From positions 1-25,667 of IMG/VR virus record IMGVR_UViG_3300007234_000086: a stretch of 25,667 nt of DNA. One strand, written 5' to 3'. The stretch comes from a virus. The stretch's first letter is position 1. Each line of letters starts with the position of its first letter. Below the pieces are notes generated by a model. It did not search any database and had not been told where the DNA came from. It saw only the letters and a list, made by a program, of their open reading frames with translations. Shown here one piece after another: positions 1-7,073 of the stretch. A program made the translations under genes and the position numbers.

Positions 1-519
1 TTTAAGCCTGAAGAATGGAGGCCCGAAAAGAAGGGCGCAGATGAGATGGAGACATTTCGCGCAGATGCGGCAGGCACAGGGTGCATGGTCGTCCGAAGGC
101 CCGTCTTAGAGCGCATACGGGATGAAAAAAAGCTATGGTTTGTCTTTGATTACGTGGAGGGAAGGCGCGTGGGAGAAGATTTCACCTTCTGCGCTAAGGC
201 AGGGGGCGTCACGGTGCTGCCTACCTACGTGTGTGCCCATGCACGCGAGGTGAACATCACGGAGTTAGTGCCCATGACACAGCTTGCCGCCCTTGGCGCA
301 CAGTACTTGCAATCGCAATCGCGTCAAGCACCTGTTGAGGAAAATCGGATGGCGGTTGCATCAGAGGTGTCTACTATAATAGAAGGGGTGCCGCCTGCGC
401 CGCCTCCGCTGGATTTAAACGGCCCTATCATTGGCAATTTTGGTAAAAACCAAGGAAATAGACCCAATAGAAGCCAAAACACGCGGCGAAGGAGACAAAA
501 GGGGGCTAAAAAAAGATAA
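1..519 (+). CDS. Glycosyltransferase-like protein, 5'-truncated
   Basis: The reading frame is open from base 1, so the N-terminus lies outside the window; an internal ATG at 46 is probably not the true start. The visible part has the end of a GT-A (family 2-like) glycosyltransferase fold: a Gly-Thr-Gly segment followed by 'CMVVRRPVLERI', then 'GEDFTFCAKAGG' (GED encoded at 172-180), then a Cys/His segment 'VCAHA'. In this superfamily the GED-type acidic motif holds the catalytic base and the later His helps bind metal. A disordered tail follows, ending in a strongly basic run (RRRRQKGAKKR). Such phage enzymes may modify virion glycans, host surface sugars or DNA; the sequence does not say which. 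The next gene starts 3 nt after the stop. Confidence 0.6.
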   Translation, partial: FKPEEWRPEKKGADEMETFRADAAGTGCMVVRRPVLERIRDEKKLWFVFDYVEGRRVGEDFTFCAKAGGVTVLPTYVCAHAREVNITELVPMTQLAALGAQYLQSQSRQAPVEENRMAVASEVSTIIEGVPPAPPPLDLNGPIIGNFGKNQGNRPNRSQNTRRRRQKGAKKR

Positions 520-522
520 ATC

Positions 523-1263
523 ATGCGTTTCTTAGTAGCCTCACCTCTGCCCAATGGATGGGTTAAACTCATATATCAGCATCAGGTAGGACGCAACGCC
601 AACGAGCCGTTGGAGATGAAGTTTAGGCGTGTGGCGATTGGTGTCTGTCTGGACACCCCATCGTTTGCTGTGGCCGTAGGAGAGCGCGTATATGAGCATA
701 ATGGTCGCAGTGAGCGTATCTATGTTGTTTTGGACGAGTTTGAGCAATCCGTGCCTGCGCGTATGTTTCCCAAGCTAATTGAATGGAAAGACCAGTATTT
801 AGCGCAATACATGTACAGCGCGTCAAGCCCTGCCGATCAAGTAGAGGCGTTGCGGCGAACAGATGGTTTGGTTCACTATAATGGCTTAACGCCTGGCGTA
901 GCGCAAAGCCGTTGGCCCACGTTTGTGCACATTATGCACACTGCATACCCGCGCACCCTGAACATACCTGACGAGAATGAGATGCACCGTGACTTGGAGT
1001 TAGTGCTGAGTGCGGAGGCAACAGACCCTCATTCGGGCATGACGCTTTATGGCGTAGATGCCGAGCCAATATACAGGCTTATGTTTCCTTACGATATACC
1101 GACCTTACAAACCCAAGCAGGCGTGCGTGGTGCACGGGTAACAGTATGCAAGGCGCTATGGTTAGCTGTTATGGGGTTAGAGCGATCATCGGGGGCATCA
1201 AGTTTAAATATGCACAGCGAGGACACGCATACACATCAGCCATCCAGCATAACGGGGTATTGA
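523..1263 (+). CDS. Unknown protein, possibly RNase H-like (terminase-nuclease-like)
   Basis: A 246-aa protein not recognised with confidence. Its middle follows the order of a large-terminase nuclease domain: a strand 'RRVAIGVCLDTPSFAVAVG' with an acidic residue at D44, a second strand 'RIYVVLDEFEQ', a helix, a strand leading into 'SASSPADQVEALRR' (about 99-112), and a C-terminal helix 'KALWLAVMGLE' (210-220) where terminases usually carry 'DALRYA'. The Asp expected in that last helix is absent, so if the relationship is real the protein may be inactive or divergent. The comparison matters because the terminase gene near the other end of the window (23196-24179) has no nuclease domain. The ribosome-binding site is weak (an A-rich stretch). 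The last 30 residues look disordered. This is inference. Confidence 0.35.
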   Translation: MRFLVASPLPNGWVKLIYQHQVGRNANEPLEMKFRRVAIGVCLDTPSFAVAVGERVYEHNGRSERIYVVLDEFEQSVPARMFPKLIEWKDQYLAQYMYSASSPADQVEALRRTDGLVHYNGLTPGVAQSRWPTFVHIMHTAYPRTLNIPDENEMHRDLELVLSAEATDPHSGMTLYGVDAEPIYRLMFPYDIPTLQTQAGVRGARVTVCKALWLAVMGLERSSGASSLNMHSEDTHTHQPSSITGY

Positions 1264-1282
1264 TAATGGAAAGTTGGGATAA

Positions 1283-1702
1283 ATGACGTTTGGTGACTTA
1301 TGGAAGTCTATTGATTGGTCGGTGGCCGAGATGGAGGAGGAAGGGTGGCTGAATAAGCACAAGGGCGATCCTACAGACCAAGAATTCAAGACCAAGTTTA
1401 GAATGACGTTAGTTGAGCAGGCCCTCTTTGGCTCGGCAGAGCAAAAGGAAGAAGCCAAATATCTTTTGCATATGGCAGGCGTATGGCCGCAGATCGTAGC
1501 TTTCTTGCGCCTTAACAACTTAATTGAGGAGAAGCCCGATGGACCTGATAGAGCAGATAGGCATGGAGGTGAAGCCGTTACGCAAGAGGGTGTTGTTACA
1601 GCGGGATGGCGAGTGGGAGGAGGAGACGCAGGGCGGGATAATGATTCCCGACAGCGCAGTGAGGCCTCCACAGACAGCGAGGATATTACAGAAGGGGCGT
1701 GA
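1283..1702 (+). CDS. Hypothetical protein overlapping groES
   Basis: The predicted product is 139 aa and resembles no family I know. The first ~85 residues are charged and helical, with aromatic positions (WKSIDWS, EEEGWLNKH) and a segment 'AEQKEEAKYLLHMAGVWPQ'. From 1539 onward the frame runs inside groES in another phase for 164 nt, and the encoded tail is rich in Gly, Asp, Arg and Ser, as expected of an out-of-frame shadow. The real protein may be essentially the first 85 residues, with a stop lost by mutation or sequencing error, or the overlap may be genuine. GGAAAG at 1268-1273 may serve as ribosome-binding site. An ATG at 1267 gives only a 6-codon peptide. Confidence 0.5.
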   Translation: MTFGDLWKSIDWSVAEMEEEGWLNKHKGDPTDQEFKTKFRMTLVEQALFGSAEQKEEAKYLLHMAGVWPQIVAFLRLNNLIEEKPDGPDRADRHGGEAVTQEGVVTAGWRVGGGDAGRDNDSRQRSEASTDSEDITEGA

Positions 1703-1829
1703 CGTTAGTCAAGACATAGAGATAGATCGGCTGGCTATTGTGCCTCAGTGGGCAGGAACGGAGGTAAAGATCAATGATGCATGGTATCTACTGTTAGCCG
1801 AAGAGGAGATCATGGCATATGTCGATTAA
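1539..1829 (+). CDS. groES: Phage GroES-like co-chaperonin (Cpn10)
   Basis: A 96-aa protein, the usual GroES length. It opens with the family N-terminal strand 'VKPLRKRVLLQRDG' (11-24), then a mobile loop 'EEETQGGIMIPDSA' (27-40) whose GGIMI matches the GGI-hydrophobic-hydrophobic element that docks on GroEL, then 'ARILQKG' (compare 'GEVLAVG' in bacterial GroES), 'GTEVKIND' and the terminal strand 'LLLAEEEIMAYVD'. GroES caps GroEL and encloses a folding protein; phage versions (T4 gp31 by analogy) help fold capsid protein. No GroEL gene is visible, so host GroEL would be the partner. I chose ATG 1539 over a TTG at 1524 because GAGGAGA at 1526-1532 lies 6 nt before it; ATG 1563 is a shorter alternative. 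It shares 11 nt with the next gene. Confidence 0.88.
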   Translation: MDLIEQIGMEVKPLRKRVLLQRDGEWEEETQGGIMIPDSAVRPPQTARILQKGRDVSQDIEIDRLAIVPQWAGTEVKINDAWYLLLAEEEIMAYVD

Positions 1830-2004
1830 ATCAACTGTAGTTAAAGATGCTGTCTCTAAGAAACAAATGGAGCGCGTATGTAGGATGTACTATACGGATG
1901 CCGACGCTTTTAAAGCGTTAGGCATAGCGCCCAGTACGTTTAGGAGGCTCTGCAAGCAATACGGCCTATTGACGCCCTCTGCAAGAAAAAAAATTGCTAA
2001 ATAA
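1819..2004 (+). CDS. Small helix-turn-helix-like protein
   Basis: A 61-aa basic protein starting inside the end of groES (ATG 1819, groES stop 1827-1829). Residues about 26-50 read as a homeodomain-like helix-turn-helix: 'TDADAFKALGIAPSTFRRLC', with 'LGIAPSTFRRL' as turn plus recognition helix, followed by 'KQYGLLTPSARKKI'. This is typical of small DNA-binding proteins. It could be a regulator of the promoter just downstream (2013-2041) or a minimal small-terminase-like DNA-recognition protein, since the portal gene follows; neither is proven. It is the last gene before the only sizeable AT-rich intergenic gap in this part of the window. Confidence 0.6.
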   Translation: MSIKSTVVKDAVSKKQMERVCRMYYTDADAFKALGIAPSTFRRLCKQYGLLTPSARKKIAK

Positions 2005-2012
2005 AAAATATG

Positions 2013-2041
2013 TTGACAAAGAATTTTGATAAGTATATTGT
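2013..2041 (+). promoter_or_regulatory. Sigma70-like promoter before portal gene
   Basis: A perfect -35 box TTGACA lies at 2013-2018 in an AT-rich gap. Two -10 candidates overlap: TATATT at 2034-2039 (5 of 6 consensus, 15-nt spacer) or TATTGT at 2036-2041 (4 of 6, 17-nt spacer). It sits between the helix-turn-helix gene and the portal gene and would drive the long co-directional virion operon. Transcription would begin near 2046-2048, leaving a leader of about 30 nt. Confidence 0.6.
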
Positions 2042-2077
2042 CCACCTAAAGGACTCTTTTGCCTAAAAAGGATTTGT

Positions 2078-4396
2078 GTGGCTAATCCAGACTTTCCAGC
2101 GCCAGAACTATTAGATTTAGATGATGAGGAAAAAGAAGAGATCCTTACTTCTATTGCCCATCTATACAGAGATCGAATAGAAGAGCGCACTAAGTTAAAT
2201 GAGCAGCACATTGCCTATGACAATATGTTCAGGGGCAAGTTGGATGATGGACGCACTGGCCCATGGCCCAATAGCTCTAATCTCCATGTGCAGATGCCCT
2301 ATTGGTTAGTTGACTCTATTAACACACGCTTAGTCTCTTCTGTGTGGGGTCAGACGCCTTTGGTATCTGGTAAAGCGGAAGAGGATGACGATCAAGCCAT
2401 CTTTGATGATGCCTGTAAGCTAGTCGATTGGCACTTACAGCCTGCACGCATGAATGCTCGCCAGATGTGGTCTTTGATCTCTAAAAACCGATGCATACAC
2501 GGCGTGGGAGTGGGTATCTTCTCCTACGTCACCGATGAATACACCTACCGCGCAAAACAGCCCACCTCCGCACCAGCTATCCTCTTTAATCCTGACGGCA
2601 CGCCACAGATTGATGTCGATGGCGAGTTGGTAGTACGGCGCGAGGAAGAGACTATTCTCCAGCGTGAGATTAAGTATGATGGCCCTGTGCTGCACCCTGT
2701 GGAGTGGGATGATCTCATTAAGAGTCAAGAGGGATTAAACCTACAGCCACTCACGCCATCAAACCCTGGTGGCTCAGATTACGTGGGCATTCGCCAATGG
2801 CAGACGCTCTCTTACATCTGGCAGCGCAGGAATGAAGCGTATGGCTATATCTTGGACGATACAGAGACGAGCGACAAAGAGTGGTGGATAAAGAAGGCTC
2901 CTGCTCAAGATCGTTCAGGCGATTCCATCACCTCAGATAACCAGCGCAGGGTCAAAGCACAAGACAGGCATGAGGGCACGCAGCGTGCGCTCTCTACCCG
3001 TAAGACACCCAACGCAAGGCCCAACCCTGAGTTTGAGACGGTGATGTGGTTTATGCCGTGGGAGTTGGAGAATGAGGAGGGCGAGAAGGAGTGGACAGAA
3101 TGCGTTTTCTTTGCCTGCCTACAGCCTCAGTTCCTCCTTGGCGCATACCGCCTCAGTGACATTGCATGGCGCAATCAGCGTCCTCTCTTGGAGTTGCACT
3201 ACCAGCGCGTAGGTACGCGGTGGTGGTCGATGGGCGTCATGGAGGTCGCCAAGCCCCTGAGTGCTGAGTTAGATACGATACACAACCTACGCATGGACAT
3301 TGGCTTTGCCACTAACATGCCCTTCTTCTTTTATCGTGCTACGTCCACCTTAAATCCTGAGAAGATACAATTGCGTCCTCTCAAGGGTGTTCCTGTAGAT
3401 GACGTTAATGATGTGCGCTTCCCGCAGTTGCAGAATGTCACGGGATTCTATGCACAAGAAGAGCAGCTACTCTACACGCTGGTAGAGCGCGTGATGGGCG
3501 TCACGGATTTGTTTCTGGGCATGTCTCCTACGCGGGGCGCAGCAGCGCGACACGCTACAGGCTTTGTCGGCACGCAGCAAGAGTCTATGGCGCGCACCTC
3601 GGAGATGCTGAATCAGGACTCGGAGGCGTTTGGCTTCATGTGTAAGATGGCGTATAACATGGAGTTACAGTATGGCCCTGAGTATAGGATGATACGTCTG
3701 GAAGGCAATGAGGGGCCTTTGACGCAGAAGCTATCGCGTAAAGACTTATGGATGCGCGGTGAATATGACTTTAGGCTTGGTGCTAATGCAGGGTTATATG
3801 GTTCGATGCTACGGCAGGAGCAGGGCAATGCGCTTTTACAACTTGCTGCCAACTCGCCCATCATTATGAACGATCCTGCCAAGCGATGGGAAGTAGAAAA
3901 CTTTTACCTACAAGCCATAAACATACCCACACCGCAACAGTTTATTGGTCCAAGAGAAGCGTTGTCTAAAGGGGTGTCAAAAGATTGGGAAGAGGAAAAC
4001 GGCGAGATGGATCAGATGGTCTATGGCCGTGACGCTCCTGCACCAGTGCATCCTAATGACAATGACGATGAGCACTTACAGGGCCACATGGCGCACATAC
4101 AGTCAGAGTCGTATCAGGCTATGGGCAGTCCTAACCTACAAGGATACATGCTTCACCTACAACAGCATGTGCAGTCCAAGCAGCAAAAGATGATGATGCA
4201 ACAGCAACAAGCTATGGCGGCAATGCAACAACAAGGTCAAGGTCAAGCACCTGGACAAGCACAACAGCAGCCTACCGCCAATAACGTAGCACAGCTACAA
4301 GGCGTGGGTCAGATGGGTGCGATGGGTGACATTAATCAGTCCCCCGCCGCTAGCAACGGTCAAGGTCCACCTAACCTACAATCATTAGGGGCGTAA
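2078..4396 (+). CDS. Portal protein
   Basis: A 772-aa protein in the size range of large podovirus portals (P22 class). Portals form the dodecameric ring at one capsid vertex through which DNA is packaged and ejected. Supporting features are an acidic, helical N-terminus; the segment 'GPWPNSSNLHVQMPYWLVDS' (61-80) followed by 'SVWGQTPLVSG', a signature of portal N-terminal regions; a tryptophan-rich wing/stem region; and 'VMGVTDLFLGMSP' near the middle. The last ~105 residues are Gln/Met rich (runs such as KMMMQQQQAMAAMQQQ) and probably disordered or a helical barrel. The start is GTG 2078, supported by AAGGA at 2068-2072. It is the first gene after the promoter and stops 2 nt before the next ATG. 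Confidence 0.88.
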   Translation: MANPDFPAPELLDLDDEEKEEILTSIAHLYRDRIEERTKLNEQHIAYDNMFRGKLDDGRTGPWPNSSNLHVQMPYWLVDSINTRLVSSVWGQTPLVSGKAEEDDDQAIFDDACKLVDWHLQPARMNARQMWSLISKNRCIHGVGVGIFSYVTDEYTYRAKQPTSAPAILFNPDGTPQIDVDGELVVRREEETILQREIKYDGPVLHPVEWDDLIKSQEGLNLQPLTPSNPGGSDYVGIRQWQTLSYIWQRRNEAYGYILDDTETSDKEWWIKKAPAQDRSGDSITSDNQRRVKAQDRHEGTQRALSTRKTPNARPNPEFETVMWFMPWELENEEGEKEWTECVFFACLQPQFLLGAYRLSDIAWRNQRPLLELHYQRVGTRWWSMGVMEVAKPLSAELDTIHNLRMDIGFATNMPFFFYRATSTLNPEKIQLRPLKGVPVDDVNDVRFPQLQNVTGFYAQEEQLLYTLVERVMGVTDLFLGMSPTRGAAARHATGFVGTQQESMARTSEMLNQDSEAFGFMCKMAYNMELQYGPEYRMIRLEGNEGPLTQKLSRKDLWMRGEYDFRLGANAGLYGSMLRQEQGNALLQLAANSPIIMNDPAKRWEVENFYLQAINIPTPQQFIGPREALSKGVSKDWEEENGEMDQMVYGRDAPAPVHPNDNDDEHLQGHMAHIQSESYQAMGSPNLQGYMLHLQQHVQSKQQKMMMQQQQAMAAMQQQGQGQAPGQAQQQPTANNVAQLQGVGQMGAMGDINQSPAASNGQGPPNLQSLGA

Positions 4397-4398
4397 CG

Positions 4399-4758
4399 AT
4401 GCCAAATTATGATAATCAAATGAGAATGGGTATGTCACCAATTGAAAGGATGAGTTTTCCTTCAAGGCCAAATGATGCATCTGGCCCAAATAACAGTGCA
4501 AGAATGCAGGACCAAGGTATGCAACTCCCCAACTATGATATGGGCTCAAAAGGATTTGCACCTCAAGCATTGCCAGCGTCAATCGGCCCGATGCAAGGCT
4601 ATGCTAATAACATGGATCCTGAGATGCTACAGCAGATCATTGCAATGATGATGGCAACGCAAGGCAGGATTGGACAATCGCGTCCGAACAATTATATGGG
4701 TTTAAACAATCTTGGGGATTCGGGTGGCCAAAACTCTACCTATGATTATTACAAATAA
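4399..4758 (+). CDS. Hypothetical low-complexity protein
   Basis: A 119-aa protein not recognised. It is rich in Met, Asn, Pro, Gly and Gln and looks largely disordered; 'PNYD' occurs twice (near residues 2 and 44). A short helical segment 'MDPEMLQQIIAMMMATQG' lies near the C-terminus. It begins 2 nt after the portal stop and resembles the portal's own Met/Gln-rich tail in composition, so it may be a small virion or portal-associated protein. No catalytic motif is visible. Confidence 0.6.
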   Translation: MPNYDNQMRMGMSPIERMSFPSRPNDASGPNNSARMQDQGMQLPNYDMGSKGFAPQALPASIGPMQGYANNMDPEMLQQIIAMMMATQGRIGQSRPNNYMGLNNLGDSGGQNSTYDYYK

Positions 4759-4773
4759 CATCAGGGGTTGTGG

Positions 4774-5007
4774 ATGAGTGAGCAGGACAGGCTAAGTAGA
4801 GCCAAGAGAGACTTCTTTACCAACCCATACTTTAACGTCTTCGTTAATGTTATGCGCGAGGTAGCAGTTAAAGAGGTCGAGGGATTACGCGCAGCGGCTC
4901 GTGCAGGAGACTTGGGTAAGATACAGTATCACACGGGCCTCACCGATGGCATTGATCGTGTCATTACACGATTGCAAAACGAGCAAGAGGATGCGCTAAG
5001 TGGCTGA
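4774..5007 (+). CDS. Hypothetical small helical protein
   Basis: A 77-aa protein of unknown function. ATG 4774 is preferred over TTG 4768 because AGGGG at 4763-4767 gives 6-nt spacing to it. The sequence is amphipathic and helical: 'LSRAKRDFFTNPYFNVFVNV' then 'REVAVKEVEGLRAAARAGDL' and 'GLTDGIDRVITRLQNEQED'. No membrane segment or cysteine motif is present. It overlaps the next gene by 8 nt (GTGGCTGA), which suggests translational coupling. Its position between portal and scaffold genes suggests a role in head assembly. Confidence 0.65.
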   Translation: MSEQDRLSRAKRDFFTNPYFNVFVNVMREVAVKEVEGLRAAARAGDLGKIQYHTGLTDGIDRVITRLQNEQEDALSG

Positions 5008-5254
5008 CCTTCCAAGAGAAGTAAAAGATCAGGTAGTGCGAAATATGGTGAGTCAAGGGCCATTCGCCTTTGTCTCGTTAAAGAATGGGGAACCTTCAAT
5101 CGTATGGCACGATTTGAAACCCATGCAGTGGTTAACGGTATTCACTGCTTTAGCAGATGCGGCAGGATTATCGTTGCCAACATCCGTGACGGTGCGCTTG
5201 CGTGAGCAAGCCGCTGTTTTACACAATAACCAAGTAGCAGAGGAGATCAGATAA
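5000..5254 (+). CDS. Hypothetical protein
   Basis: An 84-aa protein that I do not recognise, starting at GTG 5000 within the previous stop. It has an alternating strand pattern 'GPFAFVSLKNGEPSIVWHDL' followed by helices 'MQWLTVFTALADAAGL' and 'TVRLREQAAVLHNNQ', consistent with a small alpha/beta fold. No signal peptide or metal-binding motif is visible. Its stop TAA overlaps the ATG of the following lysine-rich gene by one base (TAATG), so the small genes between portal and scaffold appear translationally coupled. Confidence 0.65.
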   Translation: MADLPREVKDQVVRNMVSQGPFAFVSLKNGEPSIVWHDLKPMQWLTVFTALADAAGLSLPTSVTVRLREQAAVLHNNQVAEEIR

Positions 5255-5391
5255 TGGACTGGTCGGGAAATAAGAGCTATAGCAATGCAAAGCCGCGCAA
5301 GGCGTCTGACAAAGGCAAGACGGGCGGCAAGTCAGCTAAAGCCAAAAAGAGCGGTTCGTGCGGTCATAAAGACCCCGCCAAGCAGTACTAA
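5254..5391 (+). CDS. Very small lysine-rich protein (45 aa)
   Basis: A 45-codon gene starting at ATG 5254 in a TAATG overlap with the upstream stop and ending at TAA 5389-5391. About a quarter of its residues are Lys or Arg, with many Gly, Ser and Ala ('KPRKASDKGKTGGKSAKAKK') and a single Cys-Gly-His near the end. The composition is like histone-H1 tails or small nucleic-acid-binding proteins, so a DNA- or RNA-binding role is plausible. It fills the otherwise unexplained gap between 5254 and the scaffold gene and keeps the coupled spacing of its neighbours. Confidence 0.6.
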   Translation: MDWSGNKSYSNAKPRKASDKGKTGGKSAKAKKSGSCGHKDPAKQY

Positions 5392-5409
5392 TCAACCTGG
5401 AGCTAAGGA

Positions 5410-6267
5410 ATGTCAGAAGCTGTTAGGGACGTAAATTATAATGGAGATTCGTCCACTCCAAACGGCTCTGAAAGTTCGGGAGGCGACCCGTCATCATCGT
5501 CAGAGGGCCAAGATAATCGCGTGCCATATGACCGCTTTAAAGAGGTCAATGACAAGGCACGCACGTATGAACAGCAACTAGCTCAGTTTCAACAACGGGA
5601 TGCTCAGTGGGCGGCGCGTGACGCAGCCCTACAGCAGCAGATGCAGCAAATGCTAAAAGCACAAGCTGATAGACAAAGGCCCGTTGACCAGAGTCAGCAG
5701 TCGAAACCTGACCCTACTGAGCAACTGATACGCCAACAGCTAGGCAATGATGAAGCAGGTAAACAGGCGTACGAGACATTGCAAAGGCACTTTGAGCATC
5801 AGTATGCTCAGAGGGCTGGCAACCTTGTTACAAAAGAGGAATTGGCGCGGCGTGATCAAGCGGTGCACAAGCGGGTCATGGACGAGCTTGCTTCTACTTT
5901 TGGTACGTCTAATAGGTTTACCGAGTGGGAAAAGAAGGGCATGATTACTCCTGCACAGTCTGCTGAGTTACAAGTCAGACTGAATCAGGCCCTAAAGCAA
6001 TACCCAGACTTGGCCTCGCGTCCTCGTGACTTAAAGGCTTATGTCTCGGAATTGTTGGTTGAGGAGATGGAGCAAGGTAAGATTAAACCTTTCTCCGAGC
6101 GCCCCAAGAATCCCATATCCGCAGGAGCTAGCGGTGCACCACTAAATGAACCTCCCCCGTTGGAGCCTGGGAAAAGTAACTTTGGTCGGTTGCGTAACAT
6201 GAAACCTGAGACGGCTAAACGTCTTATGGATATCAGCTTGAATCGTCACAGTGGAGCGAATGGCTAA
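5410..6267 (+). CDS. Scaffold-like head assembly protein
   Basis: A 285-aa protein with the layout of phage capsid scaffolds: a Ser/Gly/Asp-rich disordered start, the phrase 'RVPYDRFKEVNDKARTYEQQ' (near residues 37-56) that is common in such proteins, a Gln-rich coiled coil (about 50-95), a charged helical middle and a Pro-rich C-terminal linker before a short basic end ('NFGRLRNMKPETAKRL'). Scaffolds bind the major capsid protein, direct shell assembly and then leave. The gene lies between portal and capsid genes, the usual place. GGAG at 5399-5402 and AAGGA at 5405-5409 precede the ATG. Its stop overlaps the next start (TAATG). Confidence 0.75.
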   Translation: MSEAVRDVNYNGDSSTPNGSESSGGDPSSSSEGQDNRVPYDRFKEVNDKARTYEQQLAQFQQRDAQWAARDAALQQQMQQMLKAQADRQRPVDQSQQSKPDPTEQLIRQQLGNDEAGKQAYETLQRHFEHQYAQRAGNLVTKEELARRDQAVHKRVMDELASTFGTSNRFTEWEKKGMITPAQSAELQVRLNQALKQYPDLASRPRDLKAYVSELLVEEMEQGKIKPFSERPKNPISAGASGAPLNEPPPLEPGKSNFGRLRNMKPETAKRLMDISLNRHSGANG

Positions 6268-7040
6268 TGAGCGAGAACAAAGATCCCAAAGAGATGCAGA
6301 TTATCAATGCGGGTGTAGATTATGTCTTTGAGCGTTCGGATGGCCAAGAGTGTCCATTTTGTGGCGCACGCATGGGTGTAGGGGAAGAAGCAAACCCCAA
6401 AGCCTTAAAGAATCACTTGCGATCCAAGCATCCGCAGCAATGTTCGATGTCTATGGCGCAAGATTCGCTCAATCCCGTATTGGTTAACAAAGCCGATGAG
6501 TCTCCTCATGCCGTAGCGGGTATACAGCTACAAGACGAGTATGATCGTTTTAATGCCCTGTATATCCCAGAGGAGTCTCGTAAAGATGCAGAGCGCAACG
6601 GTGCAGTGCTTCGATGGGCGGCTCCTGATAAGGTCAGGCGTATGCTTGATCAAGGAGCAGTCATCGAGAATATGCCAAAAGGGTCGGACCTACGTGCGGT
6701 GCAAGGATCTACTGAAGATAATCGCATCCGCGCCAATGAGATGACACTATTGCGTATTCCAGCAGCATTAGCCGAGCGTAGACAAAAGCAGAAGCGCAGT
6801 CGCGTGGAACGCCAGTTGTCTGCTTCGCGGGAGTCGTATGAGCAGCAGCGTGAAGGCATAGAGAAGTTGGTCTATGACTCTATGAAAGCAAAGGGACATG
6901 ATTCGCAAAAAGCAGGGCAAGTAGCTCGTGCTGTAGCAAATCGTGCTCAACGTGACCAGCAAGGTAATTTTACCATGGGTGATCCTGGCGCAAGGGAGGG
7001 TATAACGATCACTGACCAACGAGGGTCGCGCACCTTATAA
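6267..7040 (+). CDS. C2H2-like zinc-finger head-module protein
   Basis: A 257-aa protein without a family I can name. Near the N-terminus is a possible zinc site: C29-x2-C32, then H50-x4-H55 in 'CPFCGARMGVGEEANPKALK' continuing to 'NHLRSKHP'. The spacing C-x2-C-x17-H-x4-H resembles a long C2H2 finger. The middle is mixed; residues about 160-205 are a basic helix or coiled coil ('ALAERRQKQKRSRVERQLSA'), and the tail is Gly/Arg rich. Similar proteins with a Cys/His knuckle sit next to scaffold genes in some environmental phages, but I cannot assign a function. It is coupled to the scaffold gene by TAATG and precedes the capsid genes. Confidence 0.65.
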   Translation: MSENKDPKEMQIINAGVDYVFERSDGQECPFCGARMGVGEEANPKALKNHLRSKHPQQCSMSMAQDSLNPVLVNKADESPHAVAGIQLQDEYDRFNALYIPEESRKDAERNGAVLRWAAPDKVRRMLDQGAVIENMPKGSDLRAVQGSTEDNRIRANEMTLLRIPAALAERRQKQKRSRVERQLSASRESYEQQREGIEKLVYDSMKAKGHDSQKAGQVARAVANRAQRDQQGNFTMGDPGAREGITITDQRGSRTL

Positions 7041-7041
7041 T
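7012..7041 (+). promoter_or_regulatory. Possible promoter before capsid genes
   Basis: A perfect TATAAT lies at 7036-7041, spanning the stop of the preceding gene, with CTGACC at 7012-7017 (4 of 6 matches to TTGACA) at an 18-nt spacer. Initiation near 7048 would give a short leader into the decoration and capsid genes, which need the highest expression. The weak -35 box makes this tentative. Confidence 0.4.
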
Positions 7042-7073
7042 GCGTAGTCTCGTTATTTAAAAGGAAAAGTATA

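Noticed and set aside
1204-1671. 155-codon minus-strand frame over the unknown gene and groES
   Set aside because: Antisense to groES, no motif, and the opposite strand has a clear homologue; judged a shadow.
5437-5442. Perfect TATAAT inside the scaffold gene start
   Set aside because: No -35-like sequence at the right distance and it lies within the coding region; probably chance.
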